Shown: positions 1-5,173 of the stretch, in pieces
Numbering within the stretch: position 1 is the stretch's first letter
Layout of the letters: every line of letters starts with the position of its first letter
Assembly (NCBI GenBank): GCA_045614025.1
Contig: JAZLCE010000038.1
Location: 33,153-97,152 of the forward strand
Reading direction: 5' to 3'
Length of the DNA stretch: 64,000 nt
DNA from: RGIG4140 sp045614025
GTDB lineage: Bacteria > Pseudomonadota > Alphaproteobacteria > CAAHEQ01 > UBA3637
Translations under genes and position numbers: made by a program
The notes under the pieces: model-generated
Databases searched by the model: none
What the model saw: only the letters and a program-made list of their open reading frames with translations
What the model was told of the DNA's origin: nothing

Positions 1-195
1 AATTTAATGAATGATCGAACAGTTTTTGTTATCGCACATCGACTTTCAACCATTCAAAATGCCGATAAAATTGTTGTCGTCAATGAAGGGAAACTCATTG
101 AACAAGGAACGCATGATGATCTGTTAGAATTAAAAAGCGCATATCATGCACTTTATATGGCTCAATTTAAATCCAAAAAGATGGATACACAATAG
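1..195 (+). CDS. ABC exporter, ATPase domain C-terminal end (partial)
   Basis: The reading frame is open from base 1, so the gene begins outside the window; only the last 64 residues are visible. They contain the H-loop region of an ABC ATPase (IAHRLST), followed by the usual DKIVV...GKLIEQGTHDDLL ending of MsbA/LmrA-type exporters. In that family the histidine contacts the ATP gamma-phosphate, and the domain powers a fused transmembrane half-transporter. The substrate cannot be told from this fragment. A strong terminator follows, so it is the last gene of its transcript. Confidence 0.9.
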   Translation, partial: NLMNDRTVFVIAHRLSTIQNADKIVVVNEGKLIEQGTHDDLLELKSAYHALYMAQFKSKKMDTQ

Positions 196-218
196 TTCAT
201 TTTTTGTTGCCCATGGTA

Positions 219-258
219 AAAAAACGCTTATCTGAAAAACTGTGATAAGCGTTTTTTA
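219..258 (+). terminator. Rho-independent terminator
   Basis: The stem CGCTTATC/GATAAGCG carries an A-run before it and six T after it, with a loop of 11 bases. It closes the ABC exporter gene. It also lies directly upstream of the hsp20 ribosome binding site, so it may form part of the hsp20 leader. Confidence 0.85.
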
Positions 259-273
259 TTAAAGGAGAAAAAA

Positions 274-753
274 ATGAAACAAAAAATTGCACCTTATACT
301 CAAAAATATATAAATAAAAGAAATAAAGAAGTTGATCACATTCAAAATGAAATCAACCGCATTTTTAATAAACATTTAGCTCCACGCAATTGGACAGATA
401 ATTCTGATTTAAATTTATTTGATCCAGATATTGATATTTTTGAAACAGATAAAGCCGTTATGGTTGAAGCAGAACTTCCTGGAATGAAATCTGCGGATAT
501 TGATATTCAAATTTCAAAAGATGGATATCTTACAATTAGAGGAGAAAAAACCAATTCACATGAAACAACAAATGAAGATGGCTATTATTTTTCAGAACGC
601 TCCTTTGGTTTTTTAAACAGAAGTATCGCCCTGCCCGAAAACTGCCAAACTGAAAAAGCTGAAGCCGATTTTAAAAACGGTGTACTCAAAATTGTCATCC
701 CTAAAATAACAGATGAAAAAGAAGCTCCTAAAAAAGTTAAAATAAAAGAATAA
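274..753 (+). CDS. Small heat shock protein, Hsp20/alpha-crystallin family
   Basis: The 159-residue protein has an N-terminal arm of about 50 residues and then an alpha-crystallin domain, roughly residues 50-145. Family signatures are the start of the domain (PDIDIFETD), the VEAELPGM segment, and the A-x-x-x-n-G-V-L motif seen here as ADFKNGVLKIVIPK. A short charged tail follows. Hsp20 proteins are ATP-independent holdases that bind unfolding proteins in the cytoplasm. The start at 274 is set by an AAGGAG element seven bases upstream. No space for a conventional promoter is evident apart from the 78 bases after the ABC gene, which contain a hairpin. Confidence 0.93.
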   Translation: MKQKIAPYTQKYINKRNKEVDHIQNEINRIFNKHLAPRNWTDNSDLNLFDPDIDIFETDKAVMVEAELPGMKSADIDIQISKDGYLTIRGEKTNSHETTNEDGYYFSERSFGFLNRSIALPENCQTEKAEADFKNGVLKIVIPKITDEKEAPKKVKIKE

Positions 754-774
754 CAACTAAAAAACACAAACACA

Positions 775-816
775 AAAAAGCACCCCTCTCCCATTAAGAA
801 GAGTGCTTTTTTGTGT
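775..816 (+). terminator. Rho-independent terminator after hsp20
   Basis: The inverted repeat AAAAGCAC/GTGCTTTT is followed by a T-run, with an inner TCT/AGA pairing. It ends the hsp20 transcript. Confidence 0.8.
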
Positions 817-841
817 TATTCTTTTATATTTTATAAAAAAA

Positions 842-870
842 TTGACATAATTTTAATTTTATGATATAAT
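842..870 (+). promoter_or_regulatory. Consensus sigma-70 promoter
   Basis: TTGACA at 842-847 and TATAAT at 865-870 are separated by exactly 17 bases, a perfect match to the consensus. It drives the three-gene operon starting at 909. The leader of about 32 bases contains a strong AAAGGAGG site. Confidence 0.92.
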
Positions 871-908
871 TCACTAAATTATATTTATTTTTTTAAAGGA
901 GGCTTTTT

Positions 909-1169
909 GTGAACACAAAATTAATAGAAAAGGAAAATTCGTTTTCCATATCAAAAACACACATAGAAACCTCAAATAACAATGAAAACAACATATTTTT
1001 AGCGTCTTTTTCAAACAAAGAAACAAACATATTAAAATTCAAACACTTATTCTTTTCAATAAAAGAAAAAATTAATAATTATTCAAATTTGATCACAAAT
1101 AGTCACACTAATTTGATTGAAATGCATCAAGTAACCCAATATATGCTTTCACATAGAAAAGGAAGATAA
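909..1169 (+). CDS. Hypothetical protein, first gene of orphan operon
   Basis: I do not recognise this 86-residue protein. It starts with GTG at 909, supported by AAAGGAGG six bases upstream and by the consensus promoter at 842-870. It is rich in Asn, Lys, Ser and Ile, has no signal peptide and no transmembrane segment, and ends in basic residues (SHRKGR). The middle (residues about 40-60) could form an amphipathic helix. The stop codon lies one base before the next start, so the two genes are probably translationally coupled. It is likely cytoplasmic. That it is a real gene rests on the promoter, the ribosome site and the operon layout, not on homology. Confidence 0.7.
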   Translation: MNTKLIEKENSFSISKTHIETSNNNENNIFLASFSNKETNILKFKHLFFSIKEKINNYSNLITNSHTNLIEMHQVTQYMLSHRKGR

Positions 1170-1170
1170 A

Positions 1171-1566
1171 ATGAGTTCAAAAACAAGCACCTATTTTCAT
1201 CATCTTTTATCTACGCTTGAACCTATTTTAAAAAGCGCACAAGATCCATCTGATAAGTTATATAAAAATGCAAAACAAAATCAAGACAATGCATTTAACC
1301 AAATGTGTTACTATCAATCATATTCTGAAAAACAAGATAAAACTGGGTTCATGCAACAAGAATATAAAAAATGGAAAACCATTTATCTTTGTTATTCAGA
1401 ACCAAAACTGGTTTTACACGCCTTTAATAAAGGTCTTATCAGCAAAAAAGTTCAAAAGGCTATTCTTTCTCATTTTTTAAATAGCTCATCAACACTTGCC
1501 TTTAGAAAAAAAGGCGGGATAAACATCCCTCATCAGTTTTTTCAAAAAAATGAAAACACACACTAA
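1171..1566 (+). CDS. Hypothetical protein, second gene of orphan operon
   Basis: This 131-residue basic protein is not recognised. It has no signal peptide or membrane helix. Its sequence is dominated by Lys, Gln, Tyr and Ser and appears mostly helical, with a Tyr-rich centre (CYYQSYSEKQDK) and a C-terminal half suggesting a compact helical fold (LVLHAFNKGLISKKVQKAIL). The start is one base after the stop of the preceding gene, and an AAAGGAAG element overlaps that gene's end. The next gene follows 16 bases later with its own AAAAGGA site. Function unknown; co-transcription with its neighbours is the only clue. Confidence 0.7.
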   Translation: MSSKTSTYFHHLLSTLEPILKSAQDPSDKLYKNAKQNQDNAFNQMCYYQSYSEKQDKTGFMQQEYKKWKTIYLCYSEPKLVLHAFNKGLISKKVQKAILSHFLNSSSTLAFRKKGGINIPHQFFQKNENTH

Positions 1567-1582
1567 TTAAAAGGACAAAACA

Positions 1583-2245
1583 ATGAAAGAACATAATGAA
1601 ATTAAAGAATTATTATTAAAAAATGCGAATCACCAACCGCTCACTGATTATGAAATTGAAAAATCAAGAGAATTAGCTTCGCAAGATTCGGAAAATATAT
1701 TAGGAATGCTTTCTGAAATTGCAGAAAACGTTAATTTGTTACCATATATTGAAGATAAAAAACTTGCCTATCAACGAGCCGAATCGCATATTCAATTTTA
1801 TTTAACTCATTTTAGCCAAAAAATCAAAAAAACACCTCAATTGATTCACCTTCAATCAATTGATATGAAATGCCAAGCAAAAACAAATCAATCTGATAAT
1901 GAACCCATTGGAGAAACAATTCTTGAATTAATTTCAAAATGCTCAATTAATCCTGTTTTATATGCAAAAGCCATTCAATTAGGAGCCGTTGTTACTCCTG
2001 CTGTTGAAAAAAACTTTGCTTATACAGCTTATGAAAAAAGAAAATATACAAATGTTGTAACAGCACACAAACAAATTAATAAAGTAAATGAATTATTTTT
2101 AAATTCAAATACCATTTTGAATAGCTGGATTGAAAGTGGCAAAAAATTAACACCACATGAAATAAAATCTGGAGCTGCAAGACTTCCCATATCCGTTCAA
2201 AAAGCCTTATTTGAAGCATTAAAAACACTTCAACGAACAAAATAA
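1583..2245 (+). CDS. Hypothetical protein, third gene of orphan operon
   Basis: The 220-residue protein is not recognised. It appears cytoplasmic and largely alpha-helical. The N-terminal 50 residues are acidic (NHQPLTDYEIEKSRELASQD). A linker around residues 100-115 is polar (KTNQSDNEPIG). The C-terminal 100 residues are more basic, with SWIESGKKLTPHEIKSGAAR followed by a final helix. It is the last gene of the operon that starts at 909 and is followed directly by a clear terminator. No catalytic motif, signal peptide or membrane segment was found. Confidence 0.72.
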   Translation: MKEHNEIKELLLKNANHQPLTDYEIEKSRELASQDSENILGMLSEIAENVNLLPYIEDKKLAYQRAESHIQFYLTHFSQKIKKTPQLIHLQSIDMKCQAKTNQSDNEPIGETILELISKCSINPVLYAKAIQLGAVVTPAVEKNFAYTAYEKRKYTNVVTAHKQINKVNELFLNSNTILNSWIESGKKLTPHEIKSGAARLPISVQKALFEALKTLQRTK

Positions 2246-2271
2246 AAAAGTGGGTTCATCCCACTTTTTTA
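2245..2271 (+). terminator. Rho-independent terminator of orphan operon
   Basis: AAAAAAGTGGG pairs with CCCACTTTTTT around a five-base loop. The hairpin starts at the stop codon of the gene at 1583-2245. Confidence 0.92.
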
Positions 2272-2272
2272 T

Positions 2273-2300
2273 TTGAAAAATCTTTCTTTTATAGTATAAT
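2273..2300 (+). promoter_or_regulatory. Sigma-70 promoter immediately upstream of a start codon
   Basis: TTGAAA at 2273-2278 and TATAAT at 2295-2300 are separated by 16 bases. The next ATG is at 2308, seven bases beyond the -10 box, so the expected transcription start falls at or next to the start codon. Confidence 0.75.
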
Positions 2301-2307
2301 TTTTCTT

Positions 2308-2697
2308 ATGAAAAAAATTTTAATCTTTCTTATTATTTTGATGATTTTATTGCTTTTTCCTTTTTTAAAAGAAAAAACCATTGTTCGACATCTTCCTTTT
2401 CAAAAACAAAAAATATCTCAAATTAATTATTTAACACCCTCAATTGATTTAAAAATTCCAATTGATTATAATTTTAAAACACAAAAAGAATTTTCTTTTT
2501 CAAGCGACATAATAACTTACGAACAAAAAGAAGAAACCATTCTTTTAAATTTCAGTCAATGTCACTCATTTACAGAAAAACCAGATGCTCTTTTTAATAA
2601 ATTCAAGAAGCAATCTGAGAGTAATTCTAAAGAAAAAAATAATCTTTATGAAATGGACTGTGGAATCATTCAAACTTCATTTCCACTATCATTTTAA
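2308..2697 (+). CDS. Hypothetical membrane-anchored protein (probable leaderless mRNA)
   Basis: The 129-residue protein has a hydrophobic N-terminal helix (residues 4-19, IFLIILMILLLF) preceded by Lys-Lys. It fits a single membrane anchor or uncleaved signal, with a polar domain of about 105 residues outside the membrane. Two cysteines (in SQCHSF and MDCGII) might form a disulfide in the periplasm. No homologue is recognised. There is no Shine-Dalgarno sequence; the -10 box ends seven bases before ATG. Downstream is a long T-rich tract. Confidence 0.62.
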   Translation: MKKILIFLIILMILLLFPFLKEKTIVRHLPFQKQKISQINYLTPSIDLKIPIDYNFKTQKEFSFSSDIITYEQKEETILLNFSQCHSFTEKPDALFNKFKKQSESNSKEKNNLYEMDCGIIQTSFPLSF

Positions 2698-2757
2698 TTT
2701 TTTTAAAATTTTTTAATTTTTTTAATTTTTTTTGTTGTTTTTTTATTTTTTTTTTGT
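2698..2757. repeat. T-rich low-complexity tract
   Basis: About 60 bases consist almost only of T with short A breaks, made of near-repeats of A-A-T(6-8). It lies between two small genes and could terminate the upstream transcript or act as a bent DNA element for the downstream gene. No stem is visible. Confidence 0.7.
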
Positions 2758-2795
2758 TACATAGGAATAAGAATAGAAATAGAAGGAGAGAAAAC

Positions 2796-3128
2796 ATGAA
2801 AAAATTTTTATTATTTTTAGTCGTTTTGGGTGGGTTGACAGCCGGTGTTGCATATTATTCAAACAATGCTTTGTTTAGCGATTTGCCAAACACAAGTTCA
2901 AGTGTAAACTTAACTAAAACAGTAACAGTTCAACATCCAAACTGGAAAGATGAAATCGTTCCACTTGAAGCAAACCGTGCTCGCCGTAAAAACGGATCAG
3001 ACCATTGTCAAATTCAAAACATCACACCAACATCTTTCGAAGTTGTTTGGGATAGATGGGGAATTGAAACATATACACTCAACACAGAAACAGGTATTTA
3101 TCACTTATCTGCAAAAAGACCAAAATAA
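2796..3128 (+). CDS. Small membrane-anchored or secreted protein of unknown function
   Basis: The frame stays open upstream to 2754, but the start at ATG 2796 is preferred because GAAGGAGAG lies just upstream and the protein then opens with MKKFLLFLVVLGGLTAG, a typical signal or anchor helix. The 110-residue product has about 85 residues outside the membrane, a single Cys (DHCQIQ) and a Trp-rich C-terminal part (VVWDRWGIETYTL) suggesting a small beta fold. The family is not recognised. It is monocistronic and followed by a strong terminator. Confidence 0.72.
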   Translation: MKKFLLFLVVLGGLTAGVAYYSNNALFSDLPNTSSSVNLTKTVTVQHPNWKDEIVPLEANRARRKNGSDHCQIQNITPTSFEVVWDRWGIETYTLNTETGIYHLSAKRPK

Positions 3129-3140
3129 AAATATAAAAGA

Positions 3141-3168
3141 AAAAACGGGGGAAACCCCGTTTTTTTTA
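3141..3168 (+). terminator. Rho-independent terminator
   Basis: AAAAACGGGG pairs with CCCCGTTTTT around the loop GAAA, followed by more T. It closes the small gene at 2796-3128. Confidence 0.93.
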
Positions 3169-3493
3169 TATTTAAACACAAAAAATTACTATCACAACTT
3201 TATAAAAAATAATCCACACATTAACGATATATTGCATTTAATCATGTTTTTGATACGCAAAAACATCAACTTAAAATATTATCCCATCATATCACCTGTT
3301 CTACTTTAATTGTTGCATATAACTGCAATAATGATTCAAGCATAAAAATTAATGAAGATTTTTTTCAAACATAAATGCTTAAAAAACTTTACATCATTAC
3401 ACACTCTTATCATTCAAATAAAACAAAAAAGAATTGGAAATAATTTTAAACAATTACCTTTTACAAAATTTTAAGTAATTTTTTCTAATAACA
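3169..3493. other. Intergenic stretch without a visible gene
   Basis: About 325 very AT-rich bases lie between the terminator and the glyQS promoter. Neither strand shows a reading frame with a ribosome site or protein-like composition. No tRNA or other recognisable structured RNA was seen. A small unrecognised RNA is not excluded. Confidence 0.55.
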
Positions 3494-3522
3494 TTGAATT
3501 TTTCTTTATTTTATGGTATGAT
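3494..3522 (+). promoter_or_regulatory. Sigma-70 promoter of glyQS
   Basis: TTGAAT at 3494-3499 and TATGAT at 3517-3522 have a 17-base spacer. The leader to the ATG at 3559 is about 30 bases and holds the ribosome site ATAGGAG. Confidence 0.78.
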
Positions 3523-3558
3523 TACCCCGTTTATTAATTTTTATGATAGGAGTTTATT

Positions 3559-4923
3559 ATGCCAGCAACATCAATGGACCAATTGGTTTCACTTTGTAAA
3601 AGACGAGGATTTATTTTTCAAAATGCCGATATTTACGGTGGTTTACAAGGGGTTTATGATTTCGGTCCTTTAGGCGTTGAACTCAAAAATAATTTAAAAG
3701 CTGCTTGGTGGCGTTCAATGATTTATGAACGTGATGATATTGAAGGATTGGATTCTTCTATTTTAACGCATCAAAAAGTTTTGCATTATAGCGGTCATGA
3801 ATCAACATTTACAGATCCGTTAACAGATTGCAAAAAATGCAAAAACCGTTTTAGAGCTGATCATATTAAAGATGGAAAATGCCCAAATTGTGGCTCAACT
3901 GAATTAACAGAACCAAGAATGTTTAACCTTATGTTTAAAACAACGGTTGGCCCAATTGAAGATGGCTCAAACTTTGCTTATTTGCGCCCTGAAACAGCTC
4001 AAGCAATTTTCACTCAATTTAAAAATGTTGTTGATTCAACGGCCAGAAAAGCACCATTTGGAATTGCTCAAATTGGTAAATCTTTCCGTAATGAAATTAC
4101 ACCACGTAACTTTATTTTCCGTGTGCGTGAATTTGAACAAATGGAACTTGAATATTTTGTTAAACCTGGAACAGATGAACAATGGCTTGAAACATGGAAA
4201 GATACCCGCATTCAATGGTGGTTAGATCAAGGTCTTGATAAAGATAAATTAAAAGTTCATGCCATTGAAAAAGAAGAATTAGCCCACTATTCTAAAGCAA
4301 CTTATGATTTGGAATATGAATTCCCACATGGATTAGAAGAATTAGAAGGTATTGCTGATAGAACAGACTATGATCTTGGCAATCACACAAGATATCAATC
4401 TGAATTAGAATTAACAGCCACACCTCATGAAAACAAAGAAAGTAACACAAAACTCGCTCTTTTTGATGATGAAACAAAAAAATGGTATGTTCCATTTGTT
4501 GTTGAACCATCTGCCGGTGTTGAACGTGGTGTTTTAGCTGTTTTAACTGAAGCATACACAGAAGAAACTTTACCAAATGGGGACACACGCACTGTATTAA
4601 AATTGAAAAAGCATTTAGCCCCAATTAAAGCTGCCGTTATTCCACTTAAACGCAATAATCCGCAAATTATGGAAATGGCTCGCAACATTAAAAATACTTT
4701 ATTAAAAACTGGTATTGGTCGCGTTATGCTTGAAGATTCTGGTAATATTGGTAAAGCTTATCGTCGTCATGATGAAATTGGAACACCATTTTGTATTACA
4801 GTTGACTTTGAAAGTATTGAACAAAGCCCAACAACTGTTACCATTCGCGATAGAGACACAATGGAACAAAAACGTGTTTCATTAGAGGAATTACCAACTC
4901 TGTTAAAAGAATATTTCATCTAA
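3559..4923 (+). CDS. glyQS: Glycyl-tRNA synthetase, single-chain dimeric type
   Basis: The 454-residue enzyme joins glycine to tRNA-Gly in the cytoplasm. It is the class II homodimeric type (archaeal/eukaryotic/Gram-positive-like), not the alpha2beta2 GlyQ+GlyS type. Visible features are the N-terminal CKRRGF...YGGLQGVYDFGP segment, a zinc-type insert with two Cys pairs (CKKC and CPNC, about residues 94-117), class II motif 2 (FRNEITPRNFIFRVREFEQ), the motif 3 region near GVERGVLAVL, and a C-terminal anticodon-binding domain from about residue 350. It is monocistronic, with a promoter at 3494 and a terminator after the stop. Confidence 0.97.
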   Translation: MPATSMDQLVSLCKRRGFIFQNADIYGGLQGVYDFGPLGVELKNNLKAAWWRSMIYERDDIEGLDSSILTHQKVLHYSGHESTFTDPLTDCKKCKNRFRADHIKDGKCPNCGSTELTEPRMFNLMFKTTVGPIEDGSNFAYLRPETAQAIFTQFKNVVDSTARKAPFGIAQIGKSFRNEITPRNFIFRVREFEQMELEYFVKPGTDEQWLETWKDTRIQWWLDQGLDKDKLKVHAIEKEELAHYSKATYDLEYEFPHGLEELEGIADRTDYDLGNHTRYQSELELTATPHENKESNTKLALFDDETKKWYVPFVVEPSAGVERGVLAVLTEAYTEETLPNGDTRTVLKLKKHLAPIKAAVIPLKRNNPQIMEMARNIKNTLLKTGIGRVMLEDSGNIGKAYRRHDEIGTPFCITVDFESIEQSPTTVTIRDRDTMEQKRVSLEELPTLLKEYFI

Positions 4924-4934
4924 ACAAAGAATTA

Positions 4935-4965
4935 AAAAAGGCGGTTTTAAACCGCCTTTTCTTTT
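4935..4965 (+). terminator. Bidirectional terminator after glyQS
   Basis: AAAAAAGGCGGTTT pairs with AAACCGCCTTTT. It has a T-run on both strands, so it can end glyQS and also any minus-strand transcript running past the autotransporter gene. Confidence 0.9.
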
Positions 4966-5045
4966 TGCCTAGAAACGCATTCATAAAAAAATAAACCCGA
5001 AACAAAAGGCCCCACCTTTTCTCAACAAATGCAAAGAATAAGTTG

Positions 5046-5173
5046 TTCGATTCAAAAACTATTTTAAGTGAGCAGATGGTAAGATATGAGAGGCGACGTG
5101 TACATTGGCTGGCGTATACGAGACCTCTCACATCTGCCTCAGATGCCTCTTAAAATAGTTTGCTAGAATCGAA
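5046..5173. repeat. Large nested inverted repeat overlapping the autotransporter 3' end
   Basis: The outer arms are TTCGATTC (5046-5053) with GAATCGAA (5166-5173). Next come AAACTATTTTAAG (5056-5068) with CTTAAAATAGTTT (5149-5161). Inner pairs are CAGATG/CATCTG (5073-5078 with 5131-5136), GAGAGG/CCTCTC (5088-5093 with 5124-5129) and GTGTAC/GTATAC (5098-5103 with 5114-5119). The loop is about ten bases. The right outer arm contains the last Leu-Arg-Phe codons and the stop of the autotransporter. The core is visibly richer in G and C than its surroundings. It lacks a T-run, so it is not a simple terminator. Confidence 0.8.

Noticed and set aside
2950..3309. Open frame of 119 codons running past the terminator at 3141
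   Set aside because: It overlaps the supported small secreted protein gene in another frame and reads through a strong terminator; no ribosome site was found.
4916..5131. Minus-strand open frame between glyQS and the autotransporter
   Set aside because: It covers the bidirectional terminator and the inverted repeat; it has no ribosome site and no protein-like features.
5046..5173. Insertion sequence or simple terminator
   Set aside because: There is no transposase, and there is no T-run after the stem. It was kept as an unexplained inverted repeat.
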